From Eublepharis macularius (taxonomy: Eukaryota; Chordata; Lepidosauria; Squamata; Eublepharidae), in contig NC_072795.1 in assembly GCF_028583425.1 (NCBI RefSeq), forward strand, positions 3,185,001 to 3,249,000: DNA of 64,000 nucleotides, given 5' to 3'. A model generated the notes under the pieces. It searched no databases and was not told the DNA's origin. It was given only the letters and a program-made list of their open reading frames with translations. Positions within the stretch are counted from its first letter, which is position 1. Every line of letters starts with the position of its first letter. The position numbers and the translations under genes were made by a program. This document shows positions 1-11,312 of the stretch, in pieces.

Positions 1-122
1 TTACAATAAATAGATTCTCTAACATAAATTAGAGAAATAGAAAGGCTGAAGTTCATTGTTTGAAAAAGGTGGTCAAGGTAAAGGGTAACTTGTGCCTCTC
101 CTGTGGTGTAGTATAGTTTTCC

Positions 123-246
123 ACTTATGTTTCTCCTTTGTGGCTGTCCATAATCTGCCTGAGATGTTCTGCTTCTTCCCACAGGTACACCGGGTCGTAG
201 CACTTCAAACAAATCACCTCTTGCTCAATGTCCACATGAACTGTAG
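123..246 (-). CDS. Possible terminal coding exon of an unrecognised gene
   Basis: On the minus strand a pyrimidine-rich stretch ending in CAG (revcomp of about 247-260) is followed by an open frame of about 40 codons ending in TAA. The peptide looks protein-like rather than repeat-like: it has a C-x2-C pair (ICLKCYDP) followed by YLWEEAEHLRQIMDSHK, mixed acidic and hydrophobic and without low complexity. The frame stays open upstream past the putative acceptor. I do not recognise the family. The plus strand also offers a fair acceptor (ttcttcccacag near 185), so strand is not secure. No poly(A) signal was found before the window edge. It could be a chance ORF. Confidence 0.3.
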
Positions 247-249
247 GTG

Positions 250-1260
250 GGGGGAACACCCCTCTACACCCCAATGTATTCAAAATTCCCGACAGGATGC
301 TAGCTACTGGCCTGTTTCGTAACCACTTTCTCAGGGGAAAATTTTTCACTGCTGTACAGCCGTGTTTGTAACCATGTTCCTTCTCTTAGTCACCAAGCTG
401 GAGGCACAAGTTGTACTTACTTCTGAGATGGGCAAACCTTCCAATTGGAATGTGCAAGGCTGGTTCAGGTCTTTTGTCACTTCTCTAGGTGCACCTGTCC
501 CCTCCTGAGCCCAGGCTGCGGCCAGCCACGTAGAAGCCAAGTCAGCAGCAGCCTGGGTCCAGCAGGTGATGCCACCTTCTTCCCTTGCGAGTGAGCTGAG
601 CCCCTGCAAGGCAACCCATTGTGACACCCTGGACAGTCTCCTGGGTGGCTTGGCTGCAGAGCCGGCCTAGAGCAGGGCCGGAGCATCAAATAGGAATAAA
701 AGTCAAAATTGTGAACCTCAAGCCATGCTGACGGACAAGCATTCTTTGAATTCATTCACGCCCTCTTCTCAACACAAAAATATCTCCTATATGATAAGAT
801 TAGGTCCGTGTAAATCCCAGAGGACAGATAGCAGAGGATTAGCAGAAAGAAGCCAGAGATGGGGGAACGGAATATTGGTGGTGGTGGCAGTGAGGGCTTA
901 AGGTTAATAAAACTTTATTTGGGTAGCTTGGGAGTTCTTCAGTGTCAGTTGTACTTCTGTCTCCACTTTAAAGCTGGCTTGCTAGAGATATTCCTGCCAG
1001 GCCCATCACTCCACCAGGATATTTGCACAATGAAAAGCAACATCGACAGAAAAACCAGACCACAAATTCGTTAAGAAGAGATGTGGTTTAAAATGAGCCA
1101 AGTTCAAAGAAAGAAAACGATTCTAGGTGGATCAGACCAAAAGTTCATCTAGTCTTGAATTCTGTTTCTTGTCCTCAGCAGCCAGATGTCACCAACTTTT
1201 TTGAGTTCTTTGGGCAGGTCAAGAGGTATGTGGACAGCTATTATCCAGTAAACGGTTAGC
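250..1260. other. No gene recognised
   Basis: Mostly single-copy-looking sequence. Overlapping minus-strand frames between 346 and 755 are open but show no recognisable domain and no convincing splice signals. Confidence 0.4.
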
Positions 1261-1261
1261 T

Positions 1262-1318
1262 ATTATCCTGCAGCATTAGCTGCAGCATTTCGTAACCAAT
1301 TGGAGCCTCCTAGTTAAC
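1262..1318 (-). repeat. CR1/L2 LINE fragment
   Basis: A short stretch (GCAGCATTTCGTAACCAATT and following bases) closely matches 22069-22107 inside the large CR1/L2 LINE block. It abuts the truncated hAT copy that follows. Confidence 0.6.
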
Positions 1319-1547
1319 TTCCGTGTCAGCAGAAGGTCTGCAGGAAGTCCATCCCCTGTTGCCTAGGAAACTGATTGATTGGCACCAGGCTGTCTGCAGT
1401 GATGAACCAAAAAATGAACCAAATGAACCAGCCTAAAGTTTGTGGCGGTTCGTCAGAAATGGGATCTGATGAACCGCGGTTCGTGAACCATGAACTGGCC
1501 TGGTTTGTACTTAATTTTGGTTCATATTTCGGTTGTGTCCATCTCTA
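1319..1547. mobile_element. hAT-like element, GGTTCGTG family, 5'-truncated copy
   Basis: Contains the internal module seen at 11050-11130 and 49790-49880 (sequence around CCTAGGAAACTGATTG) and many GGTTCGTGAACC-type words. It ends with the family terminus (revcomp of TAGAGATGGG) at 1541-1547. The left terminus is missing where it meets a LINE fragment, so no target duplication can be scored. Confidence 0.7.
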
Positions 1548-1925
1548 ATGGAGACAAATGTCTTGTCCCTTTAACAGAGGCTGAATGTATGGAAATGAGA
1601 CTCTGAAGCTTTTTGTGGCATGGAAGTTGTGAAGGAATGAATTGGCTTGGGTTCCAGGAGACTGGGGAAGCCCCATGGACATCCCAGGCCTCTGCCTGGC
1701 AAAATTGCCCTTTTCCTTTTCTCCGGGGAGGGGGGTACCAACTTCTTTCTGGATTGTAAGAGCTGCCACCAACAAATCTGAAAGATTATCTCCTGCTGAA
1801 CAGACACGTATATCTAGTAGTCTGTATTCTGCATTGCCATTTAAAGGCTCTTTGTAGTTGCCATATCTACAACTTCACTCACACTAGCTAGCTCAGGAAT
1901 GAATTATCACACTTCCATGCTTTGA

Positions 1926-2112
1926 GTCATGTGGCACTTTAGAGACCAACAAATTTTCAGAGTGTAAGCTTTCAGAATCAGAGCTCCCTTCTTCCTATCT
2001 GAAGAAGGGAGCTCTGCCTCTCGAAAGCTTACACTCTGAAAATCTTGTTGGCCTCTAAGATGGACTCTTATCCTGCTGTTCTACTGCAGACCAACATGGC
2101 TACCAACCAAAA
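1926..2112. repeat. Foldback dispersed repeat, GACCAACA/CTCTGAAAAT family
   Basis: Two inverted arms around a short centre near 2000 (AAGGGAGCTCTG and its complement). Each arm carries AAGCTTACACTCTGAAAAT and the right end reads ACTGCAGACCAACATGGCTA. Related copies lie at 41.2, 51.6-52.0, 58.2, 58.6 and 58.9 kb. Confidence 0.75.
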
Positions 2113-2203
2113 CTTCCAAGCTTTTGCTCTTTAGAGACGATAACAGCAATGGCCTTATGCTGAATCATAGCCTTGGTCCATCAAGGTCAGAATTGTCTAT
2201 TCG

Positions 2204-2437
2204 GGGCCAAATTACAAGTGATGAATGACACAGGTTGGACACCTGTCAGCTTCCCTCAAGTTTTGATGGGAAATGTAGGCAGCTTGGCGGAATGTTGGAG
2301 AAATGACAGTTGAAAAGTCCATTGGACAGCAGTCGGAGAGCCAAGCTGCAAGACCAGGATGCCTACGTTTCCTATCAAAACTTGAGGGAAGCTGACAAGC
2401 GTCCAACCTGTGTCATTCATCACTTGTAGGTTGACCC
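2204..2437. mobile_element. Palindromic MITE, GGGCCAAGCTACAAGTGA family (long form)
   Basis: The ends are inverted copies (GGGCCAAATTACAAGTGATG / CATCACTTGTAGGTTGACCC). The interior is palindromic too, with CCCTCAAGTTTTGATGGGAA on the left and its complement on the right. A second copy of this long form is at 35832-36033. Non-coding and non-autonomous. Confidence 0.8.
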
Positions 2438-3470
2438 TCAGGCTGTCAGTGGCTCTCCAGGTTCTCAGCTAGAGACTTTACCTCTCTTGGAAAGCAAGAC
2501 CAAATATGTGTGGTATGTTTATAGAAAGCCGAATTCGAGCATTCAAAATATAAGGAAGTTTAATAAACAAAAATAAAAAGAGCACACATTGTCAGTTCAA
2601 GCATCAGACTTGAGCAAGGATAAAAAGAAATGGTGAAAATATGCTGTCCACGTACACTAAAACTATACTTATCCTCAATCATGTTTAATTGGGATAGGAC
2701 AGTAATTCTTGAAGTTGCTACATTTTAAAAATCCATCTTTACCCTTAATTCTCAGAGTTGGAACTTCTCCCATTGTTACTCAACGTGTGGTCAACATGGA
2801 GTCCCTAGGGAAAGACTCCCACATGGCTTGCGCCCATCCAAGGAAGATGAAACAAAGAGAGATAAAAGAATATCTCTCTCCCGAGATTTTATAATCTCCC
2901 TTTGGAATCCCATCCCCCCGTGGAGTCAGACCTGATCTTCCTGTCCCAAAAGAAAGATAAAACACTCCAGCCTTTGGCTCTGTTCTTTAGGTGTGTCATG
3001 CTAGCAAGGTGTCATGCTAGCAAGGTGTGAGGTGGTAAACTCCACTTGGGCTAAATCCATTTGCATAGCTGAGCCCTCAAGGGCTTTGTGCTTGGGATCT
3101 AATGACTCATCCCCCAAACATTTCCTTTTTAAGACTGTCCCGTCGTGTGCTGAATTCTTGCACGTGAATATCTTTTGGTCTCATTGTGAAACGTCATGAC
3201 TATATTGGTAGTAACAAGCATGGCCCCTGAGGAAGTGGATGTGTCGTGAAACAAGCTGAACAATCAAGCCGGCAGCTTGTAGGGCCAGGGGAGCCCCGCA
3301 GTGGGCTCTCCCTCCTTCCTTGAGATACACCTGTGAACAGAGAAAAAGGAGAACAGAACAAAATTAGTTAAATTTCCACTTGGCTACTACTCCATACTTA
3401 CCTTCAGTTTGCTGTTAAGGGAATCACTTTGGCGGGGGTTCCCTGTTCATCTCAAACTGCGTTATGGACA
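2438..3470. other. No gene recognised
   Basis: Largely unique sequence. A 16 bp unit (TGTCATGCTAGCAAGG) is duplicated in tandem at 2995-3026. No exon-like segment was recognised. Confidence 0.4.
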
Positions 3471-3678
3471 AAATCAAAAAGAGTCCAGTAGCACCTTTAA
3501 GACTAACCAACTTTATTGTAGCATAAGCTTTCGAGAATCACAGTTCTCTTCATCAGATGCACTGAATCACAGAACTGTGATTCTCGAAAGCTTATGCTAC
3601 AATAAAGTTGGTTAGTCTTAAAGGTGCTACTGGACTCTTTTTGATTTTGCTACTAACACGGCTAACTCCTCTGTGTTA
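3471..3678. repeat. Foldback repeat, GTCCAGTAGCACC family
   Basis: Near-perfect inverted repeat. The left arm carries AGTCCAGTAGCACCTTTAAG, then CATAAGCTTTCGAGAATCAC; the right arm is its complement, with the centre near 3560. Similar palindromes or half-copies are at 10.4, 29.3, 34.2 and 56.5 kb. Only short fortuitous ORFs. Confidence 0.8.
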
Positions 3679-4314
3679 TGGACAAATACTTTATCATCTT
3701 TTAAGGGAGTCTCCAGTTCTTAAGGCTAGGAATACATGCCAATTAAAGGACTCAGTTAGTTCTGAGGGACTACCTTAAAGGGACATGACTGATTTTTGAC
3801 TTTTGTATTCCATGTTTGAATTTTGTATTACAATGGTTGTGAATTATTGTGAAAGTACGCCTTGGCACTGAGCACTTTAAATTGATGAAATAATTGATGA
3901 CTAATTTCTATTACTTTTGGAGTAAGTTGTGCATCATTAATTGTTGCAAGTGCTGTTGTTGGGATAGCTTGTAGATTGCACTTTGCATAACGCCTTTGGT
4001 CAGTTGCAGTTTGGTTGTGAGGCAATGAACCTGTAGCCAGCTCCAGTTCATAGACAGAGTGCATCCCTGATTACTGAATTATTGGGATGAATTCTATGGT
4101 GCAAAGCAGCTGGGGATGCAGCTGGATGGGAAAATTGCTCTGGTGCACTTGGCCTTCTTACTGCAGTGGCAATTTGGAAATGATCGGCTGATTTCTCAAT
4201 CAATCTTCCCAGCAACTTTGTGAAGTAGGTGAGTTCTGGTATAATTCTGCAAAGATGCATATAAGGTAAGCCAGGGACAGGTAGAATATTTTAAACCCTG
4301 TTTAGAAGATCTTC

Positions 4315-4745
4315 AGTGGAAAAGCAGGAGTCCAGTAGCACCTATAAGACCAGGGCTTTTTTTCAGGGGGAACGCAGGGGAACGGAGTTCCGGAACCTCA
4401 GAGAAAATGGTCACATGGCTGGTGGCCCCGTCCCCTGATCTCCAGACAAAGGGGAGTTGAGATTGCCCTCTGCGCCGCTGGAGCGGCGCAGAGGGCAATC
4501 TCAACTCCCCTCTGTCTGGAGATCAGGGGGCGGGGCCACCAGCCATGTGACCATTTTCTCTGAGGGCAACCCACTGAGTTCCACCACCTCTTTCCCCAGA
4601 AAAAAAAGCCCTGTATAAGACTAACCAAATTAGTGGTAGGGTAGGAGCTTTCATGAGACACAGCTGAGCTACCACTAATTTTGTTAATCTTATAGGTGCT
4701 ACTGGACTCTTGCTGTTTTCCACTGCTACAGAGTAACATGACTAC
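4315..4745. repeat. GTCCAGTAGCACC-family foldback repeat split by a hAT MITE
   Basis: Left part (AGTCCAGTAGCACCTATAAG) and right part (GACTAACCAAATTAGTGG, then AGGTGCTACTGGACTCTTGC) are halves of one repeat. The hAT element at 4351-4613 interrupts it. Removing that insert and one copy of its 8 bp duplication restores the repeat. Confidence 0.8.
4351..4613. mobile_element. Non-autonomous hAT MITE (foldback), copy 1
   Basis: Starts CAGGGCTTTTTTTC and ends GAAAAAAAAGCCCTG. It is flanked by a perfect 8 bp duplication, TATAAGAC, at 4343-4350 and 4614-4621. The core is a long palindrome centred near 4476 (GAGATTGCCCTCTGCGCC and complement). No coding capacity. The 8 bp duplication and CAGGG terminus are typical of the hAT superfamily. 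Confidence 0.9.
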
Positions 4746-5580
4746 CCATCTAGAAGATCTTCAGGTATTCTATTCTTAATTAGTGAATTTCCAATTAATT
4801 TGGTCCCTGTGGAGGAAAACAAAGTCTTTGTAGAATGGGTATGCCAATTCCTGCAGTGCTTTGGCAACTGTGCTCCAGCCCTGACACTCCTTTCAACGGG
4901 CATCTTTGCAAGTGTCTTTCTTCGAAAGGTGGGGTTGCTCGTTGGTTGGCGTTTCCGTCTCCAGCGGCTCGGAGGCTTTTCTTTTCCCTTTCTTTGTTTT
5001 CTTGGCTCTCTAAGGTCACTGAAATGCCAATCTGTGCCTCCCACTGCTGCAAAGGACTTTGTGTAATGAGACAGGTTGCTGCATGCCGAAATGATGGGCC
5101 AGAAGCACAGAGGAAATGAACCTCTGGAGAGCTCCGCCAGATCAGACCAGACCAGTGGTTCGGCTGGCCCAGCAATTTCACACAGTGGCCAACCAGTTAA
5201 TCTGGAGGGCCAACCACAATGCACTTTTCCCAGGCCTCTTTGGCAGGAAGCATTTTGCCCCCTGCAAGGATCCAAACGGCATTTATATCACAGCCAGGCT
5301 CCAAGAGGATCCCAAGATGCATTTGCAGCATTCAAAGAACGGCAATTCTGCTCTGCCAGGTCGATGCGCAGCAATTCTGAACGGCAGATCTGATGCCAGA
5401 TGCAGTGTGGTACAGTGGCCAGAGTTCTGCATTTGGACCGAAAGCACTGAATTCAACTCACTTGCTGAACTTATGTAATTCTCTTTCTCTCTCTCTCTAC
5501 CTCACCTATCCCACAGGTTTGTTTTGGAAACAAAACAGAAAGCTTTCATATATGCTCACTAAGATAGGATGATGATGATG
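4746..5580. other. Unique sequence without a recognised gene
   Basis: Several overlapping frames of 90-177 codons are open on both strands between 4742 and 5478. They share no domain I recognise and are mutually inconsistent, so none is called. Confidence 0.4.
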
Positions 5581-5582
5581 CC

Positions 5583-5905
5583 GTTATTATTATTTATAGG
5601 CCACCTTTCTCACTGAGATCCATGGCAGATTACACAGTGTGCGTGAAAATACAATATAATCGACAGCTAGGACATTCACTGAGCAAAGTGCAATAATGAA
5701 CAACAGATAGGATCTTCAGTGAAAGAGAGACAACAGGGAATGGTAGCAGAACATTTGAAAACAAGCAAAAAGACAAGTACAGAGCTGAAATCTTTCTGAA
5801 ACGAAGCATAACGAATTTACCTGGCATGTTTAGCAATGTGGTAACTCCCTCGTAGGCGCATGGCTACATCAGCAGACAGTACCCAACAGCGCAGCATATA
5901 GTCCT
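5583..5905 (-). repeat. LINE 3'-end-like repeat (copy A)
   Basis: Begins with a version of the CACCTTTCTCACTGAGA motif that recurs at LINE 3' ends here. It continues through ACAGTG, AGCTAGGACATTCACTG and CAGCAGACAGTACCCAA. The same order of blocks recurs at 6634-6897. Confidence 0.7.
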
Positions 5906-6491
5906 TGTCCGTACTAATGTATTTCTCTGAGCTTCTTCTTATGGCACAGCCCTGGTTACTTCACTTACCTATACTCAACTTCATTTGCCACACTGCTTAT
6001 CCCCAGAGGGAGGGAGAAAGAAACTGGCCCAGACTGTGAAATCCTAAGCAGTTTCTCCAGTCTAAGGCCATTGCAATCAACGTGCTTAGATTGGAGTAAC
6101 TCTGTTTAGGATTCCACTGAAAGTCAGCCAGTGAGCTTCATGGCCAAATGGGGGTTTGAACCCGTCTCCCCACACCAAACCACACTGGCGTCTATGGCCA
6201 GTTATCTTCGAACCCCCAAAGGTAGGCAATTAGGCAATCGACTGTGGCTCAGCCTGTCTTACAACACTGGGATGCTGCAAAAATAAACTGAGATAAGAAT
6301 ATATTAGATTTTAGGGTTAGGCAAGAAAAAAAATCAAAGCCTTAGGATGTTAAACTGGAATCTGGGAGACCCGGGTTCAAATTCTCACATCGCCCTGGTG
6401 TTGACTGCCCAGTTCTTTTTAGCCTCTGTACGGTGAAATTAATCACTCAGCTACAGTTGCAATCATGCCCATACTTGCTAGGAAGGTAACC

Positions 6492-6553
6492 CCCTTCCTT
6501 CCTTCCTTCCTTCCTTCCTTCCTTCCTTCCTTCCTTCCTTCCTTCCTTCCTTC

Positions 6554-6634
<81 letters not shown>
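6492..6634. repeat. (CCTT)n/(CTTT)n microsatellite
   Basis: About 140 bp of uninterrupted polypyrimidine: roughly 60 bp of CCTT units, then roughly 80 bp of CTTT units. It borders a LINE-like repeat. ORFs across it are artefacts. Confidence 0.97.
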
Positions 6635-6635
<1 letters not shown>

Positions 6636-7235
6636 GAGATCCACGGCAGATTACACAGTGCAAATGAACAATATAATCAACAGCTGGACATTCACTGATC
6701 AAGTACTATGGCGAACAACAGTATCAGTGAACAGATACAATAAGGTAAGGTAGCAGAAGATTTGAAAAAACAAGCATAAAGCCAAGCAGAGAGATGAAAT
6801 CTTTCTGAAACCAAGCATGACTAATTCACCTGACACGTTCAGCAATGTGGAAACTCTCTAGTGGTGCTTATCTGCATCAGCAGACAGTACCCAATATGTA
6901 TTGTCAAAGGCTTTCACGGCCGGAGAACGATGGTTGTTGGGGGTTTTCCGGGCTGTATTGCCGTGGTCTTGGCATTGTAGTTCCTGACGTTTCGCCAGCA
7001 GCTGTGGCTGGCATCTTCAGAGGTGTAGCACCAAAAGACAGAGATCTCTCAGTGTCCTGAGAGATCTCTCTGAGAGATCTCACTGAGAGATCTCTGTCTT
7101 TTGGTGCTACACCTCTGAAGATGCCAGCCACAGCTGCTGGCGAAACGTCAGGAACTACAATGCCAAGACCACGGCAATACAGCCCGGAAAACCCCCAACA
7201 ACCACAGTACCCAATATCATAGCATATGGTGGGAC
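6635..7235 (-). repeat. LINE 3'-end-like repeat (copy B), split by a Penelope-like insertion
   Basis: Parallels 5615-5890 (GATCCACGGCAGATTACACA, ATAATCAACAGCTGGACATT, CAGCAGACAGTACCCAATAT). It is interrupted at 6898 by the palindromic insertion and resumes after 7205. Confidence 0.7.
6898..7205. mobile_element. Palindromic Penelope-like element fragment
   Basis: Almost the whole insertion is an inverted repeat: TTTCACGGCCGGAGAACG to CACCAAAAGACAGAGATC on the left and the complement on the right, centre near 7055. It is flanked by a 12-13 bp duplication, (C)AGTACCCAATAT, at 6885-6897 and 7205-7217. The arms are the same sequence that borders the Penelope-like coding remnant at 17.6-18.3 kb. 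That shared arm is why it is assigned to this class. Confidence 0.75.
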
Positions 7236-8343
7236 TTACTTCTGAGTAAATAGGCATAGGATTGCACTGTGCAGCTGCAATCCTAAACTCTTTTCACACA
7301 AGTACATGTTTGGTCGGAGTGTCGGGATCATGCTCACCGTCTCTATGTCCAGCTTCACCATACAATCATCTCAGTCCTTGGAAAAGGGCTATGACTTGGT
7401 GTGACCCCCAACTGTCCCCACACATGTTATCAGGGTGTGAGATTAGTTTTACTTGTGGAAAAGCCCCCCTGAAATCACGGGAAATGATAACAAGGCAACA
7501 CATTCTCTCCTTTAACAAAATCATCTTGTCAGTGATAAAGGAGATTACCATCTGATGGCCCGGAAGGCTTGAGCTGTATTTACCAACATGAAAAATGCAC
7601 TCTGTACTTGCTCAGGGACATGCTTATCTTTGCCAACCTGCTGCATGTCCCATGGCGCTGAAAGCAAATTCTGGAATGAGCCCAAAAGTTCTATAGGTGA
7701 CGCTTCTTTCAGTATCTGGAACATTCCTCTTTGCAAAATCCCAGATGGACATTTTGCACCTGATGGGCAACTGCAGGAGCGGGAGGAGAAAAATGCCTTA
7801 TAAAATTACAGGAGCATCTAGTGAAATGACCAAAAATCTCCCACAGTGTACCTGGTTTCAGAGCAGCTAATTTGAGACGGCTGGCATTTCGACTCTGAGT
7901 CTGTACTGGCTCCAGTATCTCCAAAACACACACAAGGAACAGGGATAATTCAACCTCTTCCATATTTTTGTGACTGGGTCACCGTAACCCGCAGGAAAAG
8001 GGTCAAGCCAAGAATAACACCTTGAGATTACTTTTTCCTTCATGGCACAAGGCTGAGTAATCTTTATCTGCTCACCAGGCCAAGAAGATTGAAAGCCAAG
8101 AAAGTAATCTTGCAGGTCGATGTGAATTTCAGAATTTAATTCATCTCTTGGGATTCTGTAGTCTTTTCATTTCCAAGATTCAAACCACTGATCTGACCTG
8201 ACATATGCATCGGAAAGACCAGGCTTCCGAACCGCCACTCAGGTTTGCCCCCTCGATTGAAAACTCCCTCTTTCACAAGACAGAGAGAGACGGTATTGAG
8301 GCCTGCTTTCTGAAAAAGAATTCTGAGACGCAATCAGCTTAGC
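7236..8343. other. No gene recognised
   Basis: Mostly unique sequence. The short ORFs lack similarity to any family I know and lack matching splice sites. Confidence 0.4.
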
Positions 8344-8670
8344 CAGGGCTTTTTTTCTGGGGAAAGAGGTGGTGGAACTCAGTGGTGGAGCTCAGGACCG
8401 CGCAGTGACGCCACTTTGGGTCAGCTGGAACAAGGGGGGAGTTTTTTAAAGTTTAAATTGCCCTTGATGAAAATGGTCACATGGCCAGTGGCCCCACCCC
8501 CTGATCTCCAGACAGAGGGGAGTTTAGATCGCCCTCCGCGCCAGCGGCACGGAGGGCGATCTAAACTCCCCTCTGTCTGGAGACCAGGGGGCGGGGCCAC
8601 TGGCCATGTGACCATTTTCAAGAGGTGCCAGAACTCCGTTCCACCGCGTTCCAGCTGAAAAAAAGCCCTG
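8344..8670. mobile_element. Non-autonomous hAT MITE (foldback), copy 2
   Basis: Starts CAGGGCTTTTTTTCTGGG and ends CTGAAAAAAAGCCCTG. A perfect 8 bp duplication, AGCTTAGC, lies at 8336-8343 and 8671-8678. The palindromic core resembles copies 1 and 3 but with a longer left arm. Confidence 0.9.
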
Positions 8671-9264
8671 AGCTTAGCTATAGACATGGAGCCCAAATAG
8701 TAAGGCACCGGTTGTATCTGTTTTATTTATTTATCCATCGCAATGTTGCTTCACAGAGTGCAAGAAGGTAAGTCCTTGTGCTGAGGAGCTTATTGTATAA
8801 AATTCAGCACAGATGAGATAGCAGAGGAAAGGGAAAGAGACTGCCAGTGGGGTGGGAGGTTAGCAAGAGAAAATTATGCAAGAATCTTGTGAGACCTTAA
8901 CAAGACTAACCTTTTAAAATTCTAGCACAAGCTTTCATGGAATGGTGGGCCTTCCCTTCAAGTGTGGGTCTTCCCTTGATGCAACTCTTAGGTGAGAGGT
9001 AATGATGCAAAATTCAAGGGGGATTTGTTTAAGTATGTGACGTCACTGGCTGAGGACGTGGGCACATTTGCAACCATTTCACCAGCCTGCCTCCTGACTT
9101 GCCTCCTCCCGCCAATCAGCTGGGACAGGGGGACAGAGGCACAAATTGCCTGGAGTTTGCCTCCAATTGTCAGGCACCTGGCTATCCTAGGGCAGCATTT
9201 TGCTTCCTGGGCAATGGTAGAGCTCCAGGGGGCCTGCTTGTAGGCCTTGATTGGCCACTGTGGG

Positions 9265-10014
9265 AAATAGAGTTGCCAGTCCCCTGCTGGGGGTGGGGGA
9301 TGCTCCACCCTCCACCCTCTGCCCCTGCTTACCTAGCCAGGGGGGAGGCATGGGCCTCCTGGAGTGTGCTCCTGGGGGACCCCGTGCGCTCCTGCGGGCC
9401 CGATCCAGGCCTGAATTGGCCCTGATCAGACCCAAATCGAGCTGCTGTAGAGCACCTGAGCGCTCCCATGCTCTGCAGCTGCCTGTTCCAAGCCAAATTG
9501 GGCAAATCTGGGCCAATTTGATAATAATAATAACATTCAATTTATATATTGCCCTTCAGGACAACTTAATGCCCACTCAGAGAGGTTTACAAAGTATGTC
9601 ATTATTATCCCCACAACAATAATCACCTGGAGAGGTGGGTAGGGCTGAGAGAGCTCCAGAGAACTGTGACTAGCCCAGGATCACCCAGCTGGCTTCAAGT
9701 GGAGGAAGAGTGGGGAATCAAACCGGGCTCTCCAGATTAGAGTCCCGTGCTCTTAACCACTGCACCAAACTGGACCAGAATCTGGCCTGATTTGGGCCTG
9801 ATTTGGCCTGAATCGAGTCCAATTCACCCCCTGCGGAGTGTGGGAGCATTCCTGGTGCGGCTGCAGCCTGCGCGAAGATGTCACTTCCCAGGAGTGATGT
9901 CATTGTGCAGGCCTGGGAGTGTGCACACAATGCGCGCATGCAACCCGAAGGAAAGCAGGTAAGTGCCAGGTCCCCCACCTCATACCAGGAGGACAGGGGG
10001 ACTTGGCAACCCTA
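9265..10014. mobile_element. GTTGCCAG...CTTGGCAACCCTA-ended element, split by a SINE
   Basis: Left end (GTTGCCAGTCCCCTGCTGG) and right end (GACTTGGCAACCCTA) match a family repeated across the window. The interior is GC-rich with GATTTGGGCC-type words and TGATGTCATTG. A tRNA-derived SINE in reverse orientation sits inside it. No coding capacity. Confidence 0.65.
9519..9773 (-). repeat. tRNA-derived SINE
   Basis: Read on the minus strand it has a tRNA-like head with an A-box-like GTTAAGAGC region and a B-box-like GGTTTGATTCCCC, then the body CTTCAAGCCAGCTGGGTGA. It ends in a TTATTATTA tail (ataataataataac on the plus strand). Same family as 44121, 59468 and 43506. Confidence 0.85.
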
Positions 10015-10392
10015 GTGGGAAATGGTATGCTGGACTAGAAGGATTCTTGGTCTGCTCTAGCACTGCTGCTCTTGTGTAACTTCTGCATGCATTAGAGTAG
10101 GGGGTCTCTAACGTCTTTCAGCTTGTGGGCACCTTTTGGAATTCTGACACAAGGTGGTGGGTGCCACCACAAAATGGCTGCCAAGTGAGGCACAGCCAAC
10201 CACGAAATGGCTGCCACGGGAAGCGGAGCCAACTACAAAAATTCAGGGAGTAACATTATGCATAACTCTAATAGCAGGTCTTCAACATTTCAAGCAGAAG
10301 CTCTGTTTAATGGGATGCCTTTTAGATTTAGCATATTGTTTAAAAATATTTTCTTGCATGCACACAAAATAATTATATGTACTGAGTTAGCT

Positions 10393-10532
10393 AAGGATCC
10401 AGAGGAGTTGGCCATGTTAGTCTGTAGTCGCAAAATAGTAAAGAGTCTGTTAGCACCTTTAAGACTAACCAACTTTATTGTAGCATGAGCTTTCGAGAAC
10501 CACAGCTCTCTTCGTCAGATCCATCTGTAGAA
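10393..10532. repeat. GTCCAGTAGCACC-family repeat, single-arm copy
   Basis: Reads GATCCAGAGGAGTTGGCCAT, AGAGTCTGTTAGCACCTTTA and TAGCATGAGCTTTCGAGAAC. It corresponds to one arm of the palindromes at 3.5 and 29.3 kb. Confidence 0.75.
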
Positions 10533-10920
10533 TACAGATGATGATGCATAAAGTGAACATAAAGTGAACAACATTTGATGTAGTGATGTTATTATTCACT
10601 TCTACCTGAATTATAAAAATACACTAATATAATGACTTGATTAAAAGTTGCAGCCCAATTGTGTTTAGTCAGAATCAAGTCCCACTGTGTTTTTAGAATA
10701 ACTGTCTGCTATTTGCACAGGTAAAACACGTTACATAAAACCACTGTCAACATTATGCCATAAACATAAAAGCCCCACCTGGCCACACCCACTTTTGAAA
10801 AACACTTGGTGGATGCCAGGAAATGGTGCTATATCGGGAACCCCTGCAACAGAGAATACATTGCACCCAAATTGCACATCTGTACCTGAACCTATGCCTA
10901 ATAACCCATCCATTTAGGAC

Positions 10921-11304
10921 TACAGATGGGCACGAACTGAAATACAAACCAAAATTAAGCATGGACCAGGCTGGTTCGTGGTTCGTGAACCAGCGGTTCA
11001 TCAGATCCCATTTCTGATGAACTGCCACGAACTTTTAGGCTGGTTCATTTGGTTCATTTTTTGGTTCGTCACTGCAGGCAGCCTGGTGCCAGTCAATCAG
11101 TTTCCTAGGCAACAGGGGATGGACTTCCTGCAGACCTTCTGCTGACCCAGAAGTGATTATTATCTGACCCAGAAGTGACGTTTTCATGAACCAAACGATC
11201 AGTTTCGCGAACCAGGGGCAGGTTCGTGAAAGTTTGTGGTTCATGGTTCGTGAAATTTGACGAACCACATGGTTCGGTTTTTTCCTGGTTTGTGCCCATC
11301 TCTA
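10921..11304. mobile_element. hAT-like element, GGTTCGTG family (384 bp)
   Basis: Left terminus TACAGATGGGCACGAAC and right terminus GTTTGTGCCCATCTCTA are inverted. A perfect 8 bp duplication, TTTAGGAC, lies at 10913-10920 and 11305-11312. The interior is built of GGTTCGTGAACC-like words around a module with CCTAGGCAACAGGGGATGG. Non-coding. Confidence 0.9.
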
Positions 11305-11312
11305 TTTAGGAC

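Noticed and set aside
346-755. Overlapping minus-strand ORFs as a possible exon or retroviral fragment
   Set aside because: No recognisable motif and no convincing splice or element boundaries.
4742-5275. 177-codon minus-strand ORF
   Set aside because: It overlaps several other open frames on both strands and has no known motif or splice sites; treated as chance.
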